Shown: positions 18,801 through 26,927 of the stretch, piece by piece | Numbering within the stretch: the first letter of the stretch is position 1 | Layout: each line of letters begins with the position of its first letter | Source of the DNA: Acetobacter sp. UBA5411 | GTDB lineage: Bacteria > Pseudomonadota > Alphaproteobacteria > Acetobacterales > Acetobacteraceae | NCBI RefSeq assembly: GCF_002409645.1 | Contig: NZ_DHNR01000037.1 | Coordinates: 72,746 to 136,745 of the forward strand | DNA: 64,000 nt | Direction: 5' to 3' | Translations under genes and position numbers: made by a program | The notes under the pieces: model-generated | The model's input: only the letters and a program-made list of their open reading frames with translations | What the model was told of the DNA's origin: nothing | Database searches by the model: none

Positions 18801-21800
18801 ATGACGTGTCCGTCCGCGAGCCGTAGCCGACAGTGCCGCTCGCGCCCTGCGTGCTCATGTGGAAGCCCGCCACATGATGGGAGGCGCTCGCGTCCAGCGT
18901 GCTCTGCGTCGCCCGCTCGGTGAAGGCGCCGCCGGACAGGAGCGTCACATCGCCAGCAGCGCCCGCCATGCCTGCGACAGACATGTCGCTGCCGCTTGTC
19001 GCCGTCAGATTGCCGCCTGCGGCAACGGAAGAACCGTTCTCCGTTGTGGTGCTCAGACTGTTTGAAAAGTGGCTGTGCGTCATGAAGCCACTTTTGCTGC
19101 CGGAAACGCTGTTCGAGACGCTGTCGGTCGCCGAACCGAGATCCAGTTTTTTCGCAGCCGACAGTGAGACGTCGCCATTGGCCGTGAGTGTCAGCGCCGC
19201 CGTTTTCAGGTCGCCACCCAATGCTGCGAGCGTGGCGTTTCCACCGACCGATACTGTGGTGCCGTAATTGATGTCGGCGCTGCCGCTGGTGCTCAGATGT
19301 TTCGAGGAGACTGCTGCGGCCTGCGTCAGTTCTGTCGTGCCCAGAGTCAGCCCGCTACCCGCCAGCAGGTTCAGATCTCCGCCTGAAGTCAGCGTGCCGC
19401 CGTTGAAGGTGATGTCCTTCGCCGCCACGATCGTCGCCGAACCGGTTGCGGTGATTGCGCCAGTGGAAGCCAGTATCTGCTGGGTTCCACCCTGCACCAG
19501 ATAGGTATCCAGCGTGTCACTGTTCACGACCGAACCGTTCTGCGCCACCAGCGACACCGTGCCGCCCGAGAGCGTGCCGGTATTGGTCAGATCGCCGTTT
19601 GTCGTAGTCAGGCTCAGCGCGTTTTTGGCGTTGATGGTGCCGCTGTTGGTCAGGCTGCCTGCCTGGACCGACACGTTCGTCGCCGAAATCGTGGTGCCCG
19701 TCAGCGCCTCATGTCCGGGTGCGAGGTAGAGTTCCGGCACCAGCACGGTCTTGCCGTCCACGACCTTGTCCACATACCAGACGATATCCGAGGTCAGCTC
19801 GGCTTTCTGGGCGTCCGTCAGGGCCGAGCCCAGCGTCAGGCCCAGCGCCGCGCTCTGGTTTGCGGCGTCATCGAGCAGGGCCTGCATCTGTGTTGCAGCG
19901 GTATTGTAAGTGCCGCCGAGGAAGGTCTGGCCAGTCGCCCCGATGATCTGCTGCTGGACATACTGCTGATCGAACGTCGCATCGCCGAGGAATGTATAGG
20001 TTCTGTAGTCGTCACCCAGACGGTCCAGCAGATATTCCGAGCCGTTAAAGGCGGTCAGGCTGGCATAGGCGGGGTTGGTCTCGATCAGATAGTTTGCGGA
20101 GGGAGCGGTGTCCGGCACATACAGCGCCTTGCCACCCGGAACGGAGGCGATCAGCTGGCTGATGGTCGGCGTGCTGGTCGAGGCGAAGCCCGGAAGAACC
20201 AGCGACTGCGCTGCATCCTCGCCATTCTCATGACCGGCAGGCGCGAGCACGCCCCCATAGCTGGGAAGAGTGGATGCTCCAGACGCGGCATTGTTCGCAC
20301 CCTGCGTTGCCGTGCCTGTTCCACCGTTGTTGACGGCGTCTCCGTTGACGGCAGCGGAACCCGTCATGCCGCCTGCGACTGCCGTTGAAGCGTCTGCGAA
20401 GCTGGTCTGCGAGCCTGAGGGGGAGACGCTTCCGCCTGTGCCGGGGGTAACATTTCCGGTCGAACCGCTGATGCCGCCCGGCGTGGTGCCCGTATACTGA
20501 TCATTGGCAGCCAACTGCGTGCTGCTGGCATGCTCTATGACGGTCGTATTGTTGACCTGTCCCGTGAACGAGCCGTTCAGGTTGCCGCCTGCAACGATGG
20601 TTGCATTAAGCTGCGGCACGACGGATGTGCCCCACAGCCGCACAACGTGTCCGTTGGGCATGAAGGACGGCATGGTTGCTTCAGAGACTGCTGCTGGGTC
20701 CGGATCCAGAACAGCGTTCTTGTCGCCGGGGGGCACCCAGCGTTTTGCCAGCTTTGTATCGGCGATGATTGTCCAGGTGATGCTACTGTCATATCCGGTA
20801 TTGGACAGGCTGGCCCCGGTCAGATTGATATCGCCACCGGCAGCGAGATGACTTGCATCGTTTTTGATTGCGCCAGTCGTATCGACGGAAAGCGTGCCAC
20901 CAGCATCAATCAGTGCTGCCGCGTTGCTGGCTGTTGCCGTTCCTGTCTCAACACCCTGCACCTCTACATAAGAGCTGCTTTTGGCGTGGTTCATAACGAC
21001 GAGATAATAACCCTGACCCGGCTTGCCGTCGGCTGAATAGAACAGCTCCGGCACATAGATGCGCATGACATCTTTGTAGTATTGTTTTACTTCGTCATAG
21101 ATGTTGTTACCGTAAGCATCTTTCCAATTCGGATTCAGCGCTGGCGGATTGGCGAGCTGATCCTTGGCGAGCGTATAGGTGTGATCATATACCATCTGGC
21201 TCGTATTGCTCTGGGAGACCCCTCCGTCGATATCGTTGGTGAGTGAGGCGGCATGGATCGTGACATTGCCCCCAGCGCTCCCGGCGAGGATTTCAGCGGA
21301 GCGGTTGATCACGTCACCGGCGTAGACACCGCTTTTTCCACCGATGCTGATGCTGCCGTTGTCCGACAGAATGGCGGCCTCGAGATTGGTCAGCGCGCCG
21401 TCCAGCGCCAGACTGACGCCGCCCGTGCCGTCAATCAGGCCGGTGTTATAGATGGCTCCCGGTGTCGAGACGGACAGCGTGCCGCCCGCCATCATGGCTC
21501 CGGCATTGGTGACGGAGGCGGCGGACACGGTCGCATCCCCGCCTGCGATCACGCCACTGCCCGCAGCAATGTTGTAGTCACCACCGATCGCAAGCGTCGC
21601 GTTGCGTCCGGCCGAGAACATCATCGCGCCCGAGACGGACTGCGCCGTGCTGAAACTGAGATCGCGGGTGGCGGAGAGGCCGGAAGCCCCTGTCAGGCTG
21701 TTGGTGGCGAGCGTCAGATCCTGCCCGGACTGCAGCACACCGTTCGTGTCATCGACGGACTGGAGCGCCGTCATGCCGGGGCCGCCCGTCAGGGTCAGGT

Positions 21801-22065
21801 CTCCGCTGACGGTGATGATCTGACCGTTGCCGTTGGTGAGCGTCGCGGTCCGCAGCGTCTGGTCGCGCCCGGCCTGCAGCAGGCCAGCGCTGTTGTTGAT
21901 CGAGGCGAGCGCCGCATCATCAGCCGAGGCAGCGATCAGCAGACTGCCATTGTCTGACAGGATTTTTCCTGAGCTGTTGTCGAGCGATCCTGTCAGGATG
22001 TTCAGATCGCCCGCGCTGTCGATCAGGCCACCAGCGTTGTCGAGCGTGCCCGCATTCAGGCCCAT
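15874..22065 (-). CDS. TpsA/CdiA-like exoprotein, C-terminal part with Hint domain and toxin
   Basis: A 2,063-residue frame that continues the exoprotein begun at 26927. Its first residues (GLNAGTLDNAGG) resume the same filamentous repeats, and its in-frame ATG at 22065 has no clear ribosome site, so it is not an independent gene. In order it has haemagglutinin-type beta-helix repeats (about 1-850), a long repeat-rich region with VQGSTADAGG and LAGKDVVLAASKGIDLS blocks, a pre-toxin segment (EQEASAAMHMTEGADTVV), a Hint domain (1818-1961) and a 102-residue toxin. If the frameshift is repaired, the whole protein is about 3,680 residues and would be secreted by the TpsB partner to act on neighbouring cells. 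Confidence 0.8.
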   Translation of the reverse strand: MGLNAGTLDNAGGLIDSAGDLNILTGSLDNSSGKILSDNGSLLIAASADDAALASINNSAGLLQAGRDQTLRTATLTNGNGQIITVSGDLTLTGGPGMTALQSVDDTNGVLQSGQDLTLATNSLTGASGLSATRDLSFSTAQSVSGAMMFSAGRNATLAIGGDYNIAAGSGVIAGGDATVSAASVTNAGAMMAGGTLSVSTPGAIYNTGLIDGTGGVSLALDGALTNLEAAILSDNGSISIGGKSGVYAGDVINRSAEILAGSAGGNVTIHAASLTNDIDGGVSQSNTSQMVYDHTYTLAKDQLANPPALNPNWKDAYGNNIYDEVKQYYKDVMRIYVPELFYSADGKPGQGYYLVVMNHAKSSSYVEVQGVETGTATASNAAALIDAGGTLSVDTTGAIKNDASHLAAGGDINLTGASLSNTGYDSSITWTIIADTKLAKRWVPPGDKNAVLDPDPAAVSEATMPSFMPNGHVVRLWGTSVVPQLNATIVAGGNLNGSFTGQVNNTTVIEHASSTQLAANDQYTGTTPGGISGSTGNVTPGTGGSVSPSGSQTSFADASTAVAGGMTGSAAVNGDAVNNGGTGTATQGANNAASGASTLPSYGGVLAPAGHENGEDAAQSLVLPGFASTSTPTISQLIASVPGGKALYVPDTAPSANYLIETNPAYASLTAFNGSEYLLDRLGDDYRTYTFLGDATFDQQYVQQQIIGATGQTFLGGTYNTAATQMQALLDDAANQSAALGLTLGSALTDAQKAELTSDIVWYVDKVVDGKTVLVPELYLAPGHEALTGTTISATNVSVQAGSLTNSGTINAKNALSLTTTNGDLTNTGTLSGGTVSLVAQNGSVVNSDTLDTYLVQGGTQQILASTGAITATGSATIVAAKDITFNGGTLTSGGDLNLLAGSGLTLGTTELTQAAAVSSKHLSTSGSADINYGTTVSVGGNATLAALGGDLKTAALTLTANGDVSLSAAKKLDLGSATDSVSNSVSGSKSGFMTHSHFSNSLSTTTENGSSVAAGGNLTATSGSDMSVAGMAGAAGDVTLLSGGAFTERATQSTLDASASHHVAGFHMSTQGASGTVGYGSRTDTSSASETQWTPSVIASTGGNTTIASKGALTVDGSAVSAAKDLALSGSSVAFKAEQNSTTQNQSHKSTSIGVTAGVSPDSMVGEAIDGSLSASKSGSGTLAALGGIQTGMTEGMSALGGAIANNLVGVGVSVGFSTSKSHSTDAQTTVQGSTADAGGTLSVVARGDDAMDASNGNLSAVAAQLAGKDVVLAASKGIDLSAGWNTTQSESRSQSLSASVGVEASVGMTGAGVSVTASVGAQKQHTTSDSATAVDTTVSATNGVTVTTPGALSLNGAEVSGQRVDVSAGSLSITSPQNTSSYKSVSESGGLSVAIPVYGAGGSLGGSANVSASTITDHYASTGSVLSGLYAGAGGLGVDVSGNTSLTAGVLSSTADAGLNHFNTGSLTTASEQNISNWSGTGTSIGGGVAASGGEVGGLGTIGVGSTSSDRTSESQSAIGGNIAVNAGSVSGAYTTDVASANGHLANDFSAAKVSNTLQTEIGAETAAESAAELGVQAADRFGSQGEGKRDTSASSDGSVAHEANEAVRSDAASITPSDSSLDAGGTGAVSGDQSVSGGGDSDHPAGTVPLNAGSSPGDKDTAYTYSYGYGGTIENGQIVSTASVTAHRVHVPGTATDADAVAGASLGEAGLTVLTMAPGVVGAGASAGLAALQWQHGQTGQAVFTLAAGLPNVVGVDVAAAVTGGKAVLTALRGEQEASAAMHMTEGADTVVNAESKAVTSATSEEAGSSGGLCFVQGTPVLTPSGYRPIETLMVGDLVISRDETRQMSVVEPIARLFHNHNRQVLSVTVESAGQSEVLGVTPAHPFYVKGRGWIQAGSLHPGDPLLTDATGEKKADELHVSAITVRPARADTYNFEVTQTHTYFVGNLRAWVHNSCAQNPERAPNLTPEGAGRSGAFNQAKRDAGIPTSQQPVKIIQNVDRRGKPQPGSQYVFETPSSGGGTQQVIIRDDAAGHIYLDNPSQNRGPHFNTPDKGHYDY
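15877..16182 (-). other. C-terminal toxin domain, HNH/EndoVII-like candidate
   Basis: The last 102 residues after the Hint domain contain AFNQAKRDAGIP.SQQP, DRRG.PQPG, a VIIRDDAAGH segment and the ending RGPHFN....HYDY. This is a recurrent C-terminal module in polymorphic toxins and resembles histidine-rich nuclease toxins of the HNH/endonuclease VII group. The residues H79 and H91/H99 of the module could bind metal. The nuclease activity is inference. Confidence 0.55.
16183..16614 (-). other. Hint (intein-like) autoprocessing domain
   Basis: About 144 residues. It begins with the nucleophile Cys (CFVQGTPVLTPSG), has the block B TPAHPF motif and the TYNFEVTQTHTYFVGN strand, and ends WVHNSC, where HN followed by Ser/Cys is the intein-type cleavage site. 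It probably cuts between the exoprotein and the toxin. Confidence 0.85.
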
Positions 22066-25000
22066 CGTGCCGGAGGTTGCGACAATCCGGCCGTTATTCG
22101 TATTGTCGAGCGGCCGGTGCCGATGGTCAGAGAACCGCTACCTGCGCCGATCTGGCCGCCCGCATTCCGCACATTCGCGCCGCTGAGAGCCGTGCCGCCA
22201 GCGGCATAGATCAGACCCGTATTGGCGAGATCACCTGTGGTGCTCAGGAACGTGTTCGTTCCGGCTTCCAGCGTGCCGCTGTTGTTCAGCGCGGTGGCTG
22301 TCGCGGTCAGGCTGTTGCCGTAGGCGATAACCTGACCCTCGTTGGAGAAAGTCCCCGCGGTGAGGGAGCGGGTGCGGCTGCCTGCCACGAGGCTCTGCGC
22401 GCCGTTGGAGAGAATGGCGCCCGTCGCCTGATTGTCGATCGACGAGGCATTCAAGGTGAGCGTGTTGCCCACGCCGCTGGTCTGGATCGTGCCTGCGTTG
22501 ACCAGCCCGGCGTCACCGCCAATCGCCAGCGCCAGATTGCCGGACGTGCTGGCCAGAACCGCATTGGCGTCATTCGTAAGGGACGCGGCTGTGACGGACA
22601 CATTATGGACCGCCGCAATGTTGCCGCCGTTCTCCATGCTGCCGGACAGGCTCAGTGTCATGGCCTGCCCGGCGGTCAGACGGGACGCGCCAGCCCCGCT
22701 ATAGGAACCTGCGGTCAGTGTCAGATTGTTCGCCGTCTCAAGCGTTCCGCCAGCATTGGTCACGCTGCTGCCGGATGCGCCGTTCAGGGACAGGTCGCCC
22801 CCCAGCGCGGAGACGGCGCCGCCGGAATTATCCAGCGCGCTGAAAGTCGCAGAAATTGCCCCGGACGCCTGAATGACGCCGCCGTTGACGTTGCTCAGGG
22901 CGGTGGCGCTGTTGCCAGCGCCCGCCAGAGTGATGTCACCGCTCCGGGCCAGAATGGTGCTGTTGTCGTTGCTGATCTGCCCGGCTGTCAGCGTGATGGC
23001 GTCGGAGGACTGGAGCAGGCTGCCCGCGCTCCCGGCGATACGCCCGGCCGTGAGGACCAGCGGTCCGCCAGCGGCGATGATCTGGCCGTTCTCGTTGCTG
23101 AAGGCCCCGTTGCTGGCAAGGGTGAGCGCCCCCCGTCCGGTGCCGATCTGGCCGCCCGCATTGTCAAAACTGCCCGTTCCGGTCGCGGTCAGGGTCGTGC
23201 CGGCGTAGAGTGTGCCACTGTTGGTCAAGGCCTGTGACGCCGTGACGTCCAGCGCCTGAGCAGCGCCCGCAAATCCGCTGTTGGTCAGGCTGCCCGCGGT
23301 GAGAGTGGCCTGCCCCTTGCTGGAAATCAGGTTGCCGGACGAGACCAGCTGCCCCGTCTCCGCCACACTCAGGGTGGAGGCGGTGGTCAGCGTGCCGCTG
23401 TTGGTCAGATCAGCGCCCTGAACCGTCAGCGTGCCGTTGGCGTCCGTTGTTTCCAGAACACCGGCATTGTTGATCGTGCCGGCTTTGACCGTCAGGTTAC
23501 CGCCCGTGCTGGCCACGACCGCCACAGTGGCGGGTGTTGTGCCCGCATGGGTGGTCAGTGCGCCCGTCTGCACGGACAGGTCTTGCGTCGCGACGATATG
23601 GCCCGCCGTGTCCAGCGATGATCCGAAGTTCATCCCGAGGGTGGTTCCAGCGTTGACGATGGAGCCCATGTTGCCGGTAAAGCTGTCACCCGAGAGCGTC
23701 ATGCCCGTCGCCGACTGCATAATGCCATCGTCATTGCGGAACAGGCCGGTGCCGGACGAGGCGGTCAGCGCACCAGTCTGGGCGTTGAATGTGCCGCCGG
23801 AATTATCGATAGCGTTCGCCGTGACGGAAAGATCCGTCGCGGCCTGCAACGTGCCGGTAAGATTGGAAACAGACTGCGCCGCTGTCGCACTCTGTCCACC
23901 GACCGTCAGCGCGCCGGACTTCGAGAGGATCGCACCGCCAGCCGTATTGGCGAGCGTGTCAGCCCTGATGCTGGTGGTGGTGTCACCCTGCAGCAGCCCA
24001 CCGCTGTTGGTGAGACTGTTGGCGGCGACGGTCAGGCCATCCTGACTGGCCAGGATCTGGCCATTGCTGTTGGTGAGCGTACCCGCCTTGAGCGACAGCG
24101 CCCCGTCAGCGGCGATCTGCGCGGTGGCCCCATTGTTGGCGAGAGTGCCGGTGGCGCTGATGTCGCCACCCGTCGCCCCATAGAGCGTGCCGCTGTTGGT
24201 CAGGTCACCACTGACCAGCGCGGTCAGCAGCCCCTTGGCCGCCAGCGTGTCCGTGTTGGTGAGACCGGTCGCCTGCAGGGTCAATGCCCCGCCCAGCGCG
24301 CTGATCTTGCCGCTGTTGGTCACCGAGCCGGTGGAGACGATGGTGGCCGTCCCGCTGCCGAGGATCGCGCCCGTATTGGAGAGACCGCCTGATGCTGTGC
24401 GGACCTCAAGGGTTGAGCCAGCCTGCAGGGTTTCGATGGTGCCCGCGTTGACGAGCTGACCCGTGCCGGTCGTGGTCAGACTGCCATTGCCGGTGACGGC
24501 GGCGAGAATGCCGCTGGCCTCATTGGTAAAGCTGCCGACCGTGAGGTTGAAGCCTTTCTGCCCGACAAGCTGCCCGCTGTTGCTCAGCGCCCCGGCCATG
24601 CTCAGGGTCAGAACGCCAGTGCTGACAAGGGCGCTTTTGCTGTCGGTTTCATAAGTGCTGGCGTTCACCGACAGCGTGCCCGACGCGCCCAGCGAGCCGC
24701 CCTGATTGTAGAGGGTGGTCATCGGCTGGTCGCCATTGGCCAGATAGAGGCCCGCACCCGTGGACTGGATCAGCCCGCCATTACGGTTATCGAGCGTCGG
24801 GGTGGCGATCGCGACGTCGCCCTGCCCCTGAATCGCGCCATTCCGGTTGCCGATGGTCCCGGCCTGGATCGTGACGGGTCCTGAGGTCGAGATAATCTTT
24901 CCGGAATCGTTCGCAAGCGTCGCAGCCTGCACCGTCAGACTGGACGTGCCCGCGCCGATCTGGCCGTTCTGATTGTCCAGCGCGCCGGATGTCGTCACAC

Positions 25001-26927
25001 TGTCAGCCGCAGCACCATAGAGCGTGCCGCTATTGGTCAGGCCATCCGTAGCCGTGACGGCCAGCGTTCCGGCAGTCGCACCGATGCTGCCGGTGTTGGA
25101 GAGGTCACTGACCGAGAGCACCAGTCCGGACGTGCCTGCCGCCGTCAGACTGCCGCTGTTGGTGAGCGCGCCTGTCGTCAGAATGGCGTCACCCGCAGCC
25201 GCCAGCGTGCCGCTATTGACCAGCGCGCCACCGGCAATCGCCACATCGCCGGACGTGGCGGTGCCGATCTGCCCGGCGTTGCCCAGACCCGCCGTGCCAG
25301 TGGTGATGGCCACCATGCCGTTATCGGCGGCGATGACGCCATTGCCGCCGTTGGTGACGCCCTGATCGGCGCTGAGGGACAGGGCGCTGCCTGCGGCCAG
25401 ACGACCGTCATTGCTGATGGCTCCGCCCGTGACCGCCATGGCCAGAGAGTCTCCGGCCTGCAGGGTTGAACCTGCGTCCGCCGTGTAGGACGTGACCTGC
25501 GCCGTCAGGCTGGCGCCCGCCTGGATCTGCCCCGCGCCCGTATTGGACAGGCTGCCGGTCTCCAGCGCGATGTCGCGGTTCTGTGAGAGGATCTGTCCGG
25601 CAGTGTTGGCGATCGACTGCGCCCGGATGGTCAGCGGACCGGCCACCGTGCCGATTTCACCCGCATTGATCAGGTTCCCGGCCGTCGTCAGCGCCATGCC
25701 CGCCTGTCCGACAAGGATAGCGCCTCGGGCATTGGAAACAGTTCCGGCCGAGGCGAGGGTCGTGCCGGATGTCGCGCTGATCTGGCCCGCATTGGACAGC
25801 CCATGCGTCACGGCAAGGGCGACGCCGCTGCTGCCCGCGGCCGTCATGGCCCCGGTGTTGCTGAGCGTATCGGCGGAAACACCCAGATGATTACCCGCGC
25901 CGATCGTGCCCTGGTTGGTCACATCCGATGCGGATGCAATGGAGGCCACGCCGCCCGCCTGTAGCGTGCCGGTATTGGTCACGCCGTTGGTCTGCACGGT
26001 CACGTTGCCCGTGGCTGTCATCGACCCGTTGAGCACCAGACGACCGTCCGCGGTCAGCGCCATGTCGCCCGCATTGGCGGCCATCGCGCCGTTGACGCGC
26101 ACGCCAGCGCCGGTCTCGTTGACCAGCATGGAGATGCGGTTGGCGTACATGCCGCCCATGGCCGAACTGTCGATGGCGAACTCGGGTGTCTTCGAGCCGT
26201 CGGACGCCAGTTTCGTGACATTGCCGGTGCTGTAATCCACCCGGTTGCGCCCCACGACGAGGCTCGCTGTCTGGGCGTTGACCTGTGCGTTCAGGGCGAC
26301 GCGACGGCTGATGATGTCGAGAACCGGCACGGCGGTGAAGTTGCCGCCCTTGCCCTCAAAGGCGATCAGCCCGTCGCTTACGGTCAGGGCCGCCAGACCA
26401 CCGGCGGCGTTGAATTCCGGGTGACCCGTGGAAAGCGTCGCCCGGTCGGTATTGATGAATCCGCAACCATTGCAGGTGATACCGTTCGGGTTGGCGATGA
26501 CCACATTGGCTTTCGCGCCCGCGACTTCGGTGAAACCGTTCATCTGACTGGCCTGCGTGCCTGTCACCTCGTTGAGGATGACATGCGCGGAGTGGCCGTT
26601 CAGATTGGCGTTTCCGTAGATATAGCCGCCAAGTTGCGTCTGCGTCGCCTGCGTGGCGTTGTTGAGGATCAGCCCCTTCTGTTCCACGTTGTATTGCGTG
26701 AACATGTTGTGGGACAGACCCGCGCCGTTCGGCGTGGCGATGTTGAGCTGTTCGACACCGTTTTGCGTGCGGTCGAGCGTCGGCGCGGGAGCCGCGGGCT
26801 CCGTGCGGTTGTCGATGACGATGGCAGGCTCTTCAGCACTGGCGACGGCAGGTGCTATGGCCAGTGCCAGACTTGAAACCCAGCTGACGCCAGCCAGCAG
26901 ACGACGATGTGTCCTGAACCAGTTCAT
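22056..26927 (-). CDS. TpsA/CdiA-like exoprotein, N-terminal part (frame ends at a frameshift)
   Basis: 1,623 residues. It has a signal peptide (cleavage near ASA at about residue 31), then a TPS/haemagglutination-activity domain at about 45-190 with NPNGI (146-150) and the CNGCGF pair of cysteines, followed by many short N..G-rich beta-helix repeats (SNTG, LTNSGTL type). Near 22110-22116 the coding frame shifts. The C-terminus RSTIRITAG... is out-of-frame sequence, and moving the frame by one base gives LDNTNNGRIVATSGTMGLNAG, which joins directly to the next frame. The start codon shares one base with the stop of the upstream transporter gene (TGATG). As given, only a truncated, toxin-free filament would be made. 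Confidence 0.85.
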   Translation of the reverse strand: MNWFRTHRRLLAGVSWVSSLALAIAPAVASAEEPAIVIDNRTEPAAPAPTLDRTQNGVEQLNIATPNGAGLSHNMFTQYNVEQKGLILNNATQATQTQLGGYIYGNANLNGHSAHVILNEVTGTQASQMNGFTEVAGAKANVVIANPNGITCNGCGFINTDRATLSTGHPEFNAAGGLAALTVSDGLIAFEGKGGNFTAVPVLDIISRRVALNAQVNAQTASLVVGRNRVDYSTGNVTKLASDGSKTPEFAIDSSAMGGMYANRISMLVNETGAGVRVNGAMAANAGDMALTADGRLVLNGSMTATGNVTVQTNGVTNTGTLQAGGVASIASASDVTNQGTIGAGNHLGVSADTLSNTGAMTAAGSSGVALAVTHGLSNAGQISATSGTTLASAGTVSNARGAILVGQAGMALTTAGNLINAGEIGTVAGPLTIRAQSIANTAGQILSQNRDIALETGSLSNTGAGQIQAGASLTAQVTSYTADAGSTLQAGDSLAMAVTGGAISNDGRLAAGSALSLSADQGVTNGGNGVIAADNGMVAITTGTAGLGNAGQIGTATSGDVAIAGGALVNSGTLAAAGDAILTTGALTNSGSLTAAGTSGLVLSVSDLSNTGSIGATAGTLAVTATDGLTNSGTLYGAAADSVTTSGALDNQNGQIGAGTSSLTVQAATLANDSGKIISTSGPVTIQAGTIGNRNGAIQGQGDVAIATPTLDNRNGGLIQSTGAGLYLANGDQPMTTLYNQGGSLGASGTLSVNASTYETDSKSALVSTGVLTLSMAGALSNSGQLVGQKGFNLTVGSFTNEASGILAAVTGNGSLTTTGTGQLVNAGTIETLQAGSTLEVRTASGGLSNTGAILGSGTATIVSTGSVTNSGKISALGGALTLQATGLTNTDTLAAKGLLTALVSGDLTNSGTLYGATGGDISATGTLANNGATAQIAADGALSLKAGTLTNSNGQILASQDGLTVAANSLTNSGGLLQGDTTTSIRADTLANTAGGAILSKSGALTVGGQSATAAQSVSNLTGTLQAATDLSVTANAIDNSGGTFNAQTGALTASSGTGLFRNDDGIMQSATGMTLSGDSFTGNMGSIVNAGTTLGMNFGSSLDTAGHIVATQDLSVQTGALTTHAGTTPATVAVVASTGGNLTVKAGTINNAGVLETTDANGTLTVQGADLTNSGTLTTASTLSVAETGQLVSSGNLISSKGQATLTAGSLTNSGFAGAAQALDVTASQALTNSGTLYAGTTLTATGTGSFDNAGGQIGTGRGALTLASNGAFSNENGQIIAAGGPLVLTAGRIAGSAGSLLQSSDAITLTAGQISNDNSTILARSGDITLAGAGNSATALSNVNGGVIQASGAISATFSALDNSGGAVSALGGDLSLNGASGSSVTNAGGTLETANNLTLTAGSYSGAGASRLTAGQAMTLSLSGSMENGGNIAAVHNVSVTAASLTNDANAVLASTSGNLALAIGGDAGLVNAGTIQTSGVGNTLTLNASSIDNQATGAILSNGAQSLVAGSRTRSLTAGTFSNEGQVIAYGNSLTATATALNNSGTLEAGTNTFLSTTGDLANTGLIYAAGGTALSGANVRNAGGQIGAGSGSLTIGTGRSTIRITAGLSQPPARWA

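Noticed and set aside
22100..22120. Programmed ribosomal frameshift joining the two exoprotein frames
   Set aside because: No slippery heptamer or strong downstream stem is visible, and family members are encoded in one frame; a mutation or sequence error is simpler.
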